NCBI GenBank assembly: GCA_003864495.1
Contig: ML133432.1
Location: 620,001 to 684,000, forward strand
Direction of reading: 5' to 3'
Source: Nemopilema nomurai
Taxonomy: Eukaryota; Cnidaria; Scyphozoa; Rhizostomeae; Rhizostomatidae
Length of the DNA stretch: 64,000 bases
Shown here: positions 25,919-38,457 of the stretch, one piece after another
Layout of the letters: each line of letters opens with the position of its first letter
How positions within the stretch are numbered: position 1 is the first letter of the stretch
Made by a program: the position numbers and the translations under genes
Notes under the pieces: model-generated
What the model saw: the letters and a program-made list of their open reading frames with translations, nothing else
The model's database searches: none
Told to the model about the DNA's origin: nothing

Positions 25919-28900
25919 ATGATTGAAGGGAGAAGACCTTCTGCCGAATCAGACTGCGGGTCGATTGGAGAGTTTGAACAGGAGTCCATCATCTACTCTG
26001 AAGACAACACAAAATGCGGATGGAACAAATGCAAGCCAGAGGGACTGCAGAGGCTCAACACTCCGAAATGGTTTTTGTTCTTTCTAGTCTGCTATTCTGC
26101 TGCACAAGGTACGATTTGCCACAGTTATAGCTTCTTGGTAGCCCGATTTCACCCGTCGATTATTTCGAATTCAAGCTTTACAGCCGTTTTCATCTGGGGA
26201 AACATTTATGTTTCAAATAAACGCCATCGGCGTCTAGTCAGCCCTATAAGGTTTACCCTGGTGCTCACTCGAAATTCTGGCTAAACATTAAAGTTTGTGC
26301 AGTTCCATCTAGACAGTTGACAATGCTGGAGCAAACAATTTAGAATGTATCAATGGTGATAGAGAATGTTGTGACAAGCCACCAGGCATTCAACGTTTTG
26401 TTTATTTCTCGGCAAGCCACCAGGCATTGTCACCCTGAAAGGTCGAGTTTAAAAAGCAATGCGAAAGTCACGACCTTCTAGGGTATAAAACATTTAAGGA
26501 TCAGGTAAACGTTGCATTGAAAATTGTTTTATGCCATTGCCTCAATGAATTTCCTCAAATATTGTATCTTGAATGGTCCAATATGCTTTACCGGAATTTT
26601 TAAAAACATAACTGTGAAATGATGGAGCAAGGCCATAGAATTTTATGCTGAAATAACAAAGTCGATCGTGCTGCGACGAAGAACAGATTTTGTCGTACAT
26701 AAGGCTCGTTTGTGAATTGAGATTTGGTAGAGCACTGCTGGACCAATCAACAAACCAGGTAGTTGGTTTATTGAATGCCGTTTAACCAATCAAATCAAGA
26801 GAATGCTCCACATTTATTACAATGTCGCTTTAGGAAGACACCACAACCGACCGAATTTCTACGTTTTGGCCTGACAGAATGCTGGTCACGGCATAATTTT
26901 TGGGCAATTTCAAAATGGTTAACTGACTGAATGTTGTCATTGCTCGGTCACAGGTTTATGACAACCCTACTTGTCCACTGAAAACAACCTGCCTCATTCT
27001 GTTAAAACGAGTTTGTTATTGTCTGGAGTCGTTATTTACTTTTGAAGTCCAGATTATATGAGCATAACAAGGCACAGAAATGATCAGATATATCTTTTTC
27101 CAGCCATCTTTTCTACGGTATCTCTGCTATCTCTTCTACGGTACGCACCAGGCCTAAAGCAGCCCAAATCACGCAGATCAATAATCCTTTATCTGCAGGT
27201 GATCTGTCTTGTCAATGACTTTGTTTACTGCCTTAGCACTAGTTTTTCGTGTTGTCAAAATCCAGATTAAGGCACTATTTTTGTACAAATTGTAAATCAC
27301 CTTTCACCTGTCATTAAAACTACCTATCAAACGCGTATCTTACAGAACTGATTTTACCATAAGAATTTAATCATATATACAAGACAGCATAGTTATTTGT
27401 AAATGCCTGCTTCTTCTGAGGACGTTTAATCAGTATCTTTGCCATGAGAGTTAGCAAAAATTGCCATGAAGCTGCAGCTTGCGTGTATGGAAATTCTAAT
27501 AATCATTATCAATTCGAAACCCTGATTACAGGCACTAATCGTATAAGCCCCTCCGCCTACGCGAAGCAAACGATTCTGTTGCATTTAAAATCTTTCTGTT
27601 GATCGACCAGTGCAAACACCGCTGATTGATTCTAAAAACTAATACCTTCATCAGCAATCACCCGAGGCATCAATAATTTACAGACGTTTGGCCTAAATGG
27701 TTTACCAGCCGCAATTTAACATGTCCATCTTTGTGGCTTTCAGCCCCTGGTGGGTGTCCAGTGGCTCAATGACATTGTTGTTGTCAATTATGTGTTGGCT
27801 GAATATCTCCCTGAATAGCCTTTCTCACTGCTCCAATGCCTTAGGTATTTAGTTACCTGCTTCCTTTGACATTAATTTTCTACTGGTTTGTCCTATAGAT
27901 CAGAATGCTAAGCCGTTTACGTTATCATTGATTTACTCATCATTGAAGTTTTTGGAATTTAATGTCTTGATCTCCATGAATTTTCACGTTGATAAGCCTG
28001 GAAAATCAGGTTTGATTGATAATAAAGGCGAATTTTAAAATAAAAGCTGGTTGAAAATAATAGCTTTATGTCTTTTTGACAAAAACAGCCGGCGTGAGAA
28101 GTCGACGCTGGTTTTCAAGCAACTTTCAAGCTCCAACCCCTCCATCCTTCCCCCTCGTCCTTCCCCTCCATCCTTCCCCTCCATCCTTCCCCTCCATCCT
28201 TCCCCCTCCATCCTTCCCCCTCCATCCTCCCCTTCATCCTTCCCCCTCCATCCTTCCCCCTCCATCCTTCCCTCCTCCCTCCCCCCATTCGACCTTACCA
28301 TCTTTTGCAGGTTTAGTTTGTCTTGAAGTTCTGGGTGTGGAAATATTAGTGTGCGCGACATTTTAACCCCCTTTCGTAATGACATTGCAGTGAATATGTT
28401 GTCGTTGCTGCCTTACTATCTCCATTATGGATTCAATCATTCTCATGCTCCTGCGCAGTGACATGATCGCCTTCGTTTCAGGAATGATTGTACAAGGCTT
28501 CACAAACGTAGGCCTATCCACATTGGAGAAGCAGTTCAAGCTCAGTAGCAAGGAGTCTGGTACTATTGTAGCAGCGAAGGAGATATCGTCGCTGTTGCTA
28601 ATCGCTTTCTTGAGCTATTATGGAAGTTTTGGGCACAAGCCGAAGTATTTGGCCGTTGGGGCCCTGGTTACCGCATTCGGAAGCTTGCTGTACGTTCTCC
28701 CGCACTTGCTTATAGGAGAGTACATACCAGTTAAAGACATTGGTGCTTTTAAGAATAGGGGTGTTTGTCTTGCTTTGTCTTCCATAAACAGCACGTTAGA
28801 GACAGCGCGGTGTCACGTTTTGGGACAATCAGAATGGTACTATATGTTCACGTTCATTTCTGCTAAGCTGCTTCTTGGGGCCGGAACTGCTCCACTTTTT

Positions 28901-31900
28901 ACACTCGGTGCTGCGTACATCGACGAAAACGTGAAGCCAAAGGTTGCCCCAATATACCTTGGTATTTGGTATGCTACTATATTTTTCGGACCTGGAATCG
29001 GGTTTGTCGCTGGTGGATCTTTGTTGGAAGTTTACGTGGATCTCATTCAGGTATTTGAAATTTGCGTAAATTGATACTTTAAGCCGAAGACTCTGCCTAA
29101 CCTAAAATAATTTTGGAAGGCTCTTTTAAAAGGATTCCTCCCAGTAATTCTGCTCAGACTTGAATAACATTTACTGAAACATATACCCATATTGTATTGT
29201 AAGTTAACGAGCATATATTCAGGCATTTAGAAGACAGATTGCTTAGTGCTGGAACACTCGAGGGCTCCATTTGCACCTGCACTTAACACTATCTTCTCCT
29301 TTGCCCAACAGCCAGTGGGGCTCAACCTAAGTCCGGACGACCCCAGATGGATCGGAGCTTGGTGGCTGGGTCACTTTTGCGGAGGCCTGTTGATCTTCGT
29401 CACGTCGTGTGCCCTGTTCGCCTATCCACGGCATATGCCCGGATCGAGGGCCTTGCGAGAAAGGGCCATCCTCGAGGGAAAGATCCGCCCGGAAGACACG
29501 AGAATTCAAGGAAAGCTAAAGGAGATGGCACCGGCTACCATGAGCTTGCTTAGAAATCCGACCTACATGTTTAACACCCTGGCAATGGCCTGCTGCACGA
29601 ACATCGCAACCGGACTCGGGCCATTCATTGTCAAGTACCTGCAGTCCCATTTCGGCGCCTCCAACGCGAAGGCCGGTATTTCAGTGGGAATGACCTTGAT
29701 ACCGGGCACGGCGGGTGGCATTTTCATTGGAAGCGTCCTCATGAAGCGGCTGAAGGTCAGAGACTCCTGCCAGATTGCTGCAAAATATTGCTTCATCTTC
29801 CAGCTGTTTGCCGTTGGCAGCGTGGCCTCGTTTCTGATCCCCGGCTGCGAACCGCCAAGGCTAGCAGGGATCCATCAACCGTATTTTGGAAGGTGGGTCA
29901 AACGAGGCTCTGGTTTCATTTTTAACACGTTGCACCCTTGAAACCTGGCTTTCTACTTTTCATTCTTTGTGATATGATAGGGTTTCTATTAGGTGAGCTT
30001 GTGTTGGTATGTGTATTTTTTTGATAAATGATCAAGTTCTTTTTGTCTGCCCATCAACGAACTCACTAGAAAAGATCAAGGAAGATAGAACTATGGTTCC
30101 GATTTGGATGCAGAAGGATCAGCCGTTTCATTAGCAAATTTTTACCATATGGTTTCTCGGCGGAGAAGCGCCATTTTAATCTGATGCATCTAAAAAATGA
30201 TGAAATTTTCTCTGGACAGTGAACAGTAATTCAGTGGCATTCATTGTAGTTGGAGAAAAGGCTCTTCTTGTGCGTAGGAAGCTGGGAAGCTTAGGATTAG
30301 ACACATTGATATGCTGAACCTATAGACAAAACCATCTGAAAATGTCCGTTTATTTGTTCGAAGAAACAGAAACATGTCTGCTAGCAGCTAATAAGAAGCA
30401 ATTTAATGGAGGATCACTCGTTTGTTTAACGTTCTCTGCCAACGCTTATTTTTCTATCACTGTGTCATGTTGCAGCCACTCTGCTGCCAGAAGATGATCG
30501 AGAAAAGAGTTTTTGTGAATTGCATCGTAAAAGCGGGCTGCTTGGTTTGGCCCAGCGAGACATAACAAATATGAGCAAAACAAAGAACAGCTTTGTGAGA
30601 ATCCATCTTCCAAGTCTGGATTTCAAGCTTGAAATTTCGACATTAATAAAGGAACATAGTTCAGCTTTTGCTCTAAGGGCGTTGTCGTATGGTGAAATCG
30701 ATTGCCTGGCTTCATCTGTTTGGAGTTGGGTCAAAGTAGAAACTGGACAAAAACTTTGTTATTTTGGCGGGAGAGTTCGATGACGTCAGATTGTATTTAA
30801 GTCAAAGCGTTGAAGATGGGTTTTGAATCGAGCTAAGGCTATCATTTAGGGAAACGTTGAAAAATTTCTCCTACATGGAGAGTTGAAAAGTTGGCAATGG
30901 TTGAATATTGGAGCTTTGTCTGTTGAGGCCAATTGGATTGTTTTGATGATTTTGTCTGCCGTAAATCTTTCATAGTATTGGATAGGTTTATGTAGCTGGA
31001 TAACGGATAGGCAAATCTCCATTGCGCGAAAATTGTCCGCTTTTATACTGACGATTTTATGGCACATAATATCCAACTCACAATAGCTTGGCATGCCAAA
31101 TATCTGACTTAACCGCTTTAACCTCGTTATTTCTTCATCCAAGAAAAGTAACTCGGCTCGGCCATTTTGCAATATGTACACAGGAAGACCAATTCGCCGG
31201 CGAAAAAGCAAAAACATTTCGCACAATTGAGATTTGCCTTATTACAACCGGAATGTCTATGTGCAGATATCTTCAGCCTATTCACATTTAAAGAGCACGG
31301 AATTAGGCCTTCAATGACGTCAAGGAAGTAATTGGGGCGAAGAGTGACTGACTGGAGCGCCTTACTGACAATTTCTAAGTATAGTAGAAGATTCTAGGTC
31401 GGATTTCAGAACCATTCGGTAGAGGTCAAAGCTAGTCAAAGCATGGCGTAAAAAGATTAGACTGTGCTAAACAAGCGAATTATCATGTCAGTGTTCAAGC
31501 TTTGATGATTTTGTTTTAAATTCAATTATCATCAGTTCGCATTTTTGCACAGTCGTACAAGATTGGCCTAAAACTTGCAGTTTTGCATCCTGCTGGAGAT
31601 GCTGTTTAAGTTTCTGATTCAATTGTGATTTTTCCAACACATGTTTAAGCCATTTATGGCCATAATTGAGTTATATTGATCGCTATGTCTGAAGTTAATG
31701 ACTTTGTTTAAAAACATTGATTTGCAAGTTCTAAACTACAGCTTTTCTGCTGTTTTAGTGATCAGGTTGGGAATCTGACGTCAGCATGCAATGCGGGCTG
31801 CTCCTGCGATGCGGTCCAGTTCTCCCCTGTGTGTGGTGTTGACAACCTCTCCTACTTTGCCCCATGCCACGCAGGCTGCCACGCCAGAAAAGATATGCAC

Positions 31901-34900
31901 GTGAGAATTCTAGTTCTTTTATTTATTTTATTCAACCATTCTATATCGAGGAAGCAACTTTGAGAATAATTTTCATTTTCAGATTTGTACATGAGATTTA
32001 AAATGTACATAAATAGGTTCGTCTGAAGTTTTTTTAGTCAACTAGAAACTTTTGATAATAAGTAATAGAAATATACTTTCTGTCTTATGTATCTTAGTTT
32101 AATTCTCGCTTCTTCTTCGTTTACTTCCATTTCTAACAACTACTGGTTCATTCTTTTATAATCTTTCTCAATTTTTCTAACTGAGCCATCCTCCCCAAAT
32201 AGCCTTGGAATCGACCATTAATCCAGAAAATTTAAGTGATTTATAACGGCAATTGCGTCGTGCTTCCTAAACGGAAAAATTTATTTTGCTTCCCGGATAA
32301 CTTTTGTTGTTCGTGCTATTTTGAAAGCAATGTTGCCGCAAATGAATGCCTTGCGGCAATGTAGCATGTAAAGTGTTTAGCCTTTTTTGTGGTCAACGTG
32401 GTAGCGTGACCTCGCAATTCTTTTGACCTAGAGACGTATTCATGTTTCAAGTCAAGAAGCTGAATTTTATCGTACATCAAGTATTTAAAAGCATTCAGAT
32501 CAAACGCAAAACTCTGAATTATTCATGACTTTAGTTTGAATAGGCTGTCAGAATTCTGTCTTATTAAACTCCCACAAGCTCCGTTTTCTCACGATTTGTT
32601 GTCCTATGCGATCATGTTTCAAAGGTTATCTGATTTTTCATATCTGGGATGCAAAGTTGCACGGCATACAGGTGTAATTTCAGTGTTTTCCTACCGTAAA
32701 TCGCTGCACAGACTTTGCATTTGGAAAGTCATTTATGCAGCTCTTATGAGTGGAAGGCGTGGGACTAGCAGTTCCGTTGAAATATATTGAAACTGTCCGA
32801 GGCTGAAATTTAAGCAGAAAGTGTTTTAGCGGCATCTTGGCAAGTCATAGATAATGTACATGCAAATGGATTGTACGACGTTTAGACTTTTGCTTCGGCC
32901 TTTGCACCCTGAATCAAACATTGGAGCAAAGTCAGGGAAATATGACAGTTGCACAGTCACTGACCAAAGGCAAATCCTCAAAAAATAATAGAAGCTCTTA
33001 TGGCACACTTAAGCCACGCCCGTTTTATGTTTTTGTGAGAAAGGTTTGCCTTCTAGGGTGTTTTGTGTGGAGGAAGTTTAACAACTTTTCAAGACCCTGC
33101 ATAGGTGCTTAGATTACATTGAAATGTCTAAATATCTAAGCAATGCCTGCCCCTCTCTGTTAAAAATTGAGTGAAATGAGTGAATGGTGGAAAGTTAACG
33201 ACAGACTCTCAGAATGTTTGCGTATACAGCATTTTGGCGGGAAAATACGATGACGTCATTTCACAACAAGTCAGAGGTAGGCGTGACACTTAGAACTGTG
33301 AACATGTCCTTACAAAAGAGTGCCACAAATGATATATACCAATGTGGCCTGTTCTGCATTCTTAATTGACGCTGGCTTTTGTTTGAAGGGATACACGGAC
33401 TGCGACTGTATCAACCCGAAGCTGAATGCAACCCGCATCAACGTGACCGGACAGACGAATCCCAAAATACCGGAGATCAGTGTCCAGGTTGTTCCTGGCC
33501 TATGTGACCGGGAATGCGGGAGCATGATCCCGTTCCTGGTTGGCGCCCTTCTGATTCTGCTTCTGAGCTTCATCAGTGCCATTCCAAGCAAGATGGTGGT
33601 GATGAGGTGAGAAAACTTCCTTCTCTATTGTGGTAAGAACAGTATGTTATACTGAATAGTCGAGCTAAAACGGGAGCTGGAGATTTAAGTTGATAATGGA
33701 AACGGAATATTTGTCACGAGTAACTTTGATGTTCCGTCCGTCAGGGATAAGCCATAGTTCTGCCCGGCAAGCTACTCTTTTACTAACTGGCTTGCCTCGT
33801 TCTGATCAGGCTGTTTGGTCATCTGACGAAATGCGAAGGGGGCTCTGTTTCTTCCTCCGATGTCAAGTAATTGGGTCTTTCGCGTGATGCATTAAGACAA
33901 ATACTTATGAAATATACAAGTATTAAAACCTATGCTATAGACATTGGCGATCCTTTTTGTCATGAAAATTTAATTTTTGGTGGCCTAACGATGACTGGTT
34001 TGGAATCTATCATATAAAGCAAACAGCATCTTCGTCGCGACGTAGCTAGTGTCCTTCAACACAACTACTTTTAGCCATGTTTTTATTGTAGAGCGCTCGA
34101 AATGTTTTAAGTTGCTTTATCAAGTGTCCCTTGTTATGTGGTCATCAGACAATTTTATAATTGTCACAAGAAATATACAGACTGACACTGGAAAGTTTTC
34201 TTAGCCGACTTACAAATGATTTTAATACGGATCCCGCACAAACTGTTTCGCTCTGTTGTATTAACACTGTTACTTTTATCGACTAATGAACGATTTACTG
34301 TTTCTAAACCGTTCTGTTTTCGAAGTCATTTTAATTTTCTGCTGTATAGGAAAATGTTTCTGTGTATGCGCAGGGGAAAATTAAATGGTGTATTTCTTCA
34401 AAATGTCCCTCCTTTGTTCCACTTTGTTCCAGCATGCGGCCCTATTTGGAGTGTGAAGCAAGATGGATCCTAAATTGGCACACAACGTTTCACTTTGTCC
34501 TGCAGGTGTGTTCCGGATAACGAGAGAGCGTATGCGCTTGGCGTGCAGTGGATATTTCTGAGTCTGCTCGGCTCAATGCCTGGACCTGTGTTGTTCGGCC
34601 TGTTCATTGATCAGTCATGTGACTTATGGGAGAAGACATGCTCTGGAACCGGCAATTGTCTCCAGTACAACAATGTCAAGCTGAGTTACATGCTGTTTGG
34701 TGCAACTGGCTTGTTCCAAGGTAAGCCTGCTTTCACCATATACCTTCCATTATGCTTTGATTCATTGTAACCAAAAATTGCCATCATTCTCCTTCTTCTA
34801 TTATGCACAACAATGCACTACTTCATAAGGAAGTTATCCATGTTTGTGCATTGTGCTTCATTTCGATGGAATTACATTCATTTTTTTTAAGAAATACGCT

Positions 34901-35720
34901 ATAAGAAACGGTAGGCTCAATTTTGTGTGAGTTAAAAAACAACCCTACGCAAATTGAAAATACTGAGAACATTTATAGTTTGCAGTTTTAACTTCCCAGT
35001 TGCCACTCGAAAGAGTCTAAACATTGAAGATTACTGTATATTGCAAAACCACCTGACATGCAGTTTGCATTCATTCTCTTTAAATTTGCATACCAACTTT
35101 GTCTCAGCTGGGAGGCTGCTCCTTATCTTTTTTACGATATTTGCCCATTTGAGGTATCTTTCTGTGAGTGGAGTAGTGAAAATTTCTGGAAAATATTGTT
35201 TGCAAGTTGTGTGGAGCAAGGTTGCTGAGGGACTTAATAATACAACATCGTCCACCATTCTTCAAATTAGCACATTCAATTAAGGAAACGTAATAAAATT
35301 TTGGTAGCAAAATGGCCAGAAAATTTAAAAAACAGACCTTAAGAAACACCGGACCTTACTTTCTTATAAAAAGGAGTGTTTCACGTAAAACGCTTCTTCG
35401 AAGTATTCTACTCTGTAAATAAAGAACAACGATAAAAATGGACTATTTTTCTTGCTAAAGTTCTGTCGGCTGTTTTCTACCTGCTGTCTTGGAAGCTGTA
35501 TAAACCCCTGCCAAATGCAAAACAGTTGTTGGACGATTTCGACGACTCCAAAGGAGAGGACGAGGACGGCAGGAACTCAGTTACAGTTTCAAACATTACC
35601 GAGGGAACTGTCGTCGAGGATCTTGACAACAACACGTTTTTCTCTAAAGGCATTTTGCCATTGGTTCAGCCCGGCGTTATGAACGCGAAGCCGGTTTTCA
35701 TTTATGAGTCGGCCATCTAG
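25919..35720 (+). CDS. SLCO: Solute carrier organic anion transporter (OATP family)
   Basis: Seven coding exons (ATG at 25919 within exon 25886-26108, then 28482-29050, 29312-29892, 31759-31900, 33389-33606, 34506-34720, 35461-35720) join exactly to 724 aa. OATPs are plasma-membrane carriers for bile salts, steroid conjugates and other large organic anions. The N-terminal CGWNKCKPEGLQRLNTPKW leads into the first membrane helix. The superfamily signature D-x-RW-(I/V)-GAWW-x-G appears as DDPRWIGAWWLG at about residues 262-273. Exon 4 (about 447-494) is the Cys-rich Kazal-like extracellular loop (CSCDAVQFSPVCGVDN). Late helices are in exons 5-7. The tail is acidic and ends in FIYESAI. Length is within the usual range for the family. 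Exon 1 opens after an AG acceptor, so an upstream non-coding exon is expected. Introns hold a pyrimidine minisatellite and two E2F-like/CRE modules. Which SLCO subfamily it belongs to cannot be decided. Confidence 0.95.
28137..28287. repeat. Polypyrimidine minisatellite (CCTCCATCCTTCC-type)
   Basis: About 150 bp on the + strand made almost entirely of C and T, built from variants of a 13- to 14-bp unit such as TCCATCCTTCCCC. It sits in SLCO intron 1, ending about 195 bp before the acceptor of exon 2. Its complement is pure purine, a sequence type prone to triplex formation. ORFs on either strand here (Pro/Ser-rich or Gly/Glu-rich) are artefacts of the repeat. Confidence 0.9.
30762..30788 (+). 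promoter_or_regulatory. E2F-like site plus CRE, copy 1 (SLCO intron 3)
   Basis: TTTTGGCGGGA (30762-30772) matches an E2F/DP-type site. After 8 nt comes a perfect palindromic CRE, TGACGTCA (30781-30788). The same pair with the same spacing recurs at 33232. TATTTAAG follows about 10 bp downstream, which could act as a weak TATA. Whether this is a regulatory element or part of an interspersed repeat is open. Confidence 0.45.
33232..33258 (+). promoter_or_regulatory. E2F-like site plus CRE, copy 2 (SLCO intron 4)
   Basis: TTTTGGCGGGA (33232-33242), an 8-nt spacer ending in ACGA, and TGACGTCA (33251-33258). The arrangement and orientation match copy 1. It lies 131 bp before exon 5. Confidence 0.45.
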
Positions 35721-36084
35721 ATTTGACTGCGTTTATTTAGAATACGCAGCAGAGGCTAGTTAAGACAACGAGGTTTATTTACTCGTGCTAATATACGCTG
35801 CGTGGTTACAAATGCTCTCAATACACTGTGACTTGGTAAAATATTGTGGGTTTGATGACAACAGTCTTACTTTAGTATGACAAAACTGCAATGATCGTCA
35901 TTTTGTGTCTTGATGACGCAAAGACGTTTCTTTTGGTGCACTAGGTGCTATACAATGAGAAGTTGATTTTTATTTTAACTATCAAAAAGTTATCTTGAAG
36001 AGTTCAAGCAAATGTTTAAGAAAATGCTTTTGGAGGAAGACCCTTTGCACCAAAAAACCCATTGAATGGGAAATTGAGATAAAA
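35721..36084. other. 3' flank of SLCO
   Basis: Probable SLCO 3'UTR and spacer. No canonical AATAAA on the + strand was found in the first 350 bp after the stop, so the cleavage site is undetermined. Confidence 0.4.
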
Positions 36085-36143
36085 ATCTTTATTTTCTAAA
36101 CAGCAAACAGCAAAAGAGGATCTTTATTTTCTAAACAGCAAAC
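36085..36143. repeat. 35-bp direct duplication carrying polyA signals for the minus strand
   Basis: ATCTTTATTTTCTAAACAGC plus CAAAC occurs at 36085 and again at 36120. Read on the minus strand, each copy supplies an AATAAA (36088-36093 and 36123-36128), placed 115-155 nt after the stop of the 41-codon minus-strand ORF. Confidence 0.65.
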
Positions 36144-36242
36144 GTCTTGTTGAGCAAGACTTCCAATTTTTTTGGCAGCAACGTTGGAAAAGGTGAAGAA
36201 AAGCCCGACTATTCCAAAAGCTCATCGGTCCTTCACCCTTAA

Positions 36243-36368
36243 TTACGCCGTTGAAGGCCTTTGATGTCTTTTTACCACCAATTCTTCGTCAAAATTGGCA
36301 AGGGTGAAGTGTCTTATTATCTCCTTAGGCCTACGTTTTTCGGCCACTGTGACTTCGCCATCCGCCAT
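36243..36368 (-). CDS. Candidate 41-aa microprotein
   Basis: A single ORF of 42 codons on the minus strand. The start context GGCGGCAAGATGGCGGATGG resembles both a good Kozak site and the AAGATGGCGG (YY1-type) element found at the 5' ends of many TATA-less animal genes. The product begins MADGEVTVAEKRRPKEIIRH, continues FTLANFDEELVVKRH and ends in a short Gln/Arg/Pro tail. It is charged, with an amphipathic middle. Two AATAAA signals follow on the same strand. A GTG|GTAAAA donor inside it could make it a first exon instead, in which case later exons would lie antisense to SLCO. The family was not recognised, and origin from a transposon ORF is possible. Confidence 0.38.
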   Translation of the reverse strand: MADGEVTVAEKRRPKEIIRHFTLANFDEELVVKRHQRPSTA

Positions 36369-37369
36369 CTTGCCGCCGTTCGTAAAGTCTTTTTAGGCAA
36401 GTTACTTATTCGGTAGGGCAATTCACTCAGCCCTTGCCATTTTCTGATTAAAATCTGCAGTGTATTCAGAGTATCTGTGTCGGCGATTTTTCATGTTATC
36501 GGGTTTTGTGCAGTGATAAACTAAATGTAAATTATGCTTGTTTGATTGTTTTGTTATTTGACCAAAAGTCTGGAGGGTGGATGCCGCTCTTCCAAACGAA
36601 AGTCGACAGTAGTATGTATCAGGGTATATTGTAAATAGCAGTTTTTTAGCTTCAGAAACTGTTATCGGACCAGATAAGAACTCTATTGCAGTAAAACGAT
36701 TTATTGACAGAACAGTTGAATTCAGAGAGTAATAACTTTTTTGTCAATTATAATGTTATGTTGGCTGAAACTCAAATCAGCACACACTGTCAAAGACTTT
36801 AAGAGTGCTTCAAGCAAACGTTTTGTGTCACGTGACTGTTTTCTTCGTTGAGGATGATTTCGATTCATAGGTGTGCAAATCTATGGCAGAATGTTTTTTA
36901 ACTCGAGACACTATTGGCAAGTCGTAATGCCGAAAATCCCGTCTCCCCCCTGATGTTTTTAATTGTTCCCTTAAACCTCATACCAGCTGGTATATAGAAT
37001 CTCTTTGGACAAATGCATGCGTGGATGTCCGATGCATGCGTGGTGAGACAGTCTTTCGCTGTTCCGGTCTGTCTTGGAGCTGGCCTCCATTTCAACTCGG
37101 TCCTTAGAGCAAACCTCGCTTCGTTGCCATTTGTGGGATCAGATGTGCATGTTGATTGATTTCCAAGGAGCTGATGTATAGCATGTTAGGATCAATCATT
37201 AGACAAGTAGGGTTATCTAAACAATATAGAGGCAACCAAGATTAGCTACCCTTGATTTGTCATTAGTTAAAATTACGCAAAATGGAGCCACATAGCGTTT
37301 TAACCAAAGCTCCACAATCCTGAATAGGTTCGATTTAATCATAGACGTAAGGCCAAAAAGACTGATTGA

Positions 37370-37449
37370 CCCTCCCCAGCCATTTAATCATCACCCTCCC
37401 CAGCCATTTAATCATTACCCTCCCCAGCCATTTAATCATTACCCTCCCT
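37370..37449. repeat. Minisatellite, 24-bp unit, about 3.3 copies
   Basis: Unit CCCTCCCCAGCCATTTAATC plus ATTA at 37370-37393, 37394-37417 and 37418-37441, then a partial unit. The copies differ only at one C/T position, so the array is young or homogenised. Confidence 0.92.
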
Positions 37450-38056
37450 AGGCTATGGAAGGCACGTGCTGCTGTCCCTTATTGTGTCGTTCGTGTCACT
37501 TCAACAGCCACCTTGCTGAACATGAATCTAGAAAGTGTGATTTCACTTTCAACATGCGACTGTATTTGGTTATCAATAGAAGCTATAAGTCCCTGTTTTG
37601 TATATAATTTAATTGTCCTACTTAAGATAGGCGTTAAAAATATAATTTTGCGTTTTCGTATGTGATACCAAATCTGAGTTTATATCGAATAGCCCGTTAC
37701 TGATTATCTGAGTATTGGATAATATACAAAGATTAAAGTATTGAACGTTAACAGTGTCTCTCTCGGAATCGATTTCTAAGCGCTTATGCTGGTCCCAAGC
37801 AGGCCACACCATATCAACTCCTCACCCCCTCCCCTACAAGCAGCCCCCAATTTGATGGAAAGTGAAGCCAAATGCACGCGAAAGCACACAATTCCTACCC
37901 AATTTATAATTGCTTTCTCACTCTCCGCACAACTAGAAAATCCATATCTTGTTGCTGTAGAAAATATAGCCCTATGCCAGAATCCAAAGAAAAAACGAAG
38001 TTTACACGGGCTCTCTAGAAACAAATATTCACATACGCTAATTTCACTTTATAACA

Positions 38057-38079
38057 GATATATATATATATATATATAA
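38057..38079. repeat. (TA)n microsatellite
   Basis: About eleven uninterrupted TA dinucleotides. Confidence 0.9.
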
Positions 38080-38457
38080 ATTATTCATTCAAAAAATCTG
38101 TATGGAGCATATCCAAGTTAGAAAATATATTCTTGAGTAAAAGAGGAGGTTCTGACATGCCACTGGGGGTCCTGTTCTTTAGTCTTTAGCATGGACAAAA
38201 CGTTGTGTTCATTGGACTGGAGCAGAGTAAAATAGCCATTTGCGTACTGTAGATGTTGCTGGGGGGGAAGACAGACATCTAAGGGGCAAAAGCCGAATGC
38301 AACTTTTGAAACAATCGATTGCTTGTTTGGGGAAGTCCCAAAGCCAAAGGGACAACGCTGCTCACTCTTCGAATAGTTTTAAAAACTAGATGATCTGTGT
38401 TGCGTAATATATAAAAATGTTTAAATAATTTGCTCTTGCAGTTAAGCTGCTGTTGCA

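Larger units (their letters stand above)
36369..38457. other. Intergenic region downstream of the orphan gene
   Basis: Apart from the 24-bp array and a (TA)n run at 38057-38079, no gene was recognised. A 12-bp ATGCATGCGTGG duplication occurs near 37013-37044. Short ORFs on both strands have no motifs. Confidence 0.45.

Noticed and set aside
28035..28385. Overlapping 91- to 116-codon ORFs, Pro/Ser-rich or Gly/Glu-rich, on both strands
   Set aside because: They translate the polypyrimidine minisatellite. Open frames in all phases are expected there.
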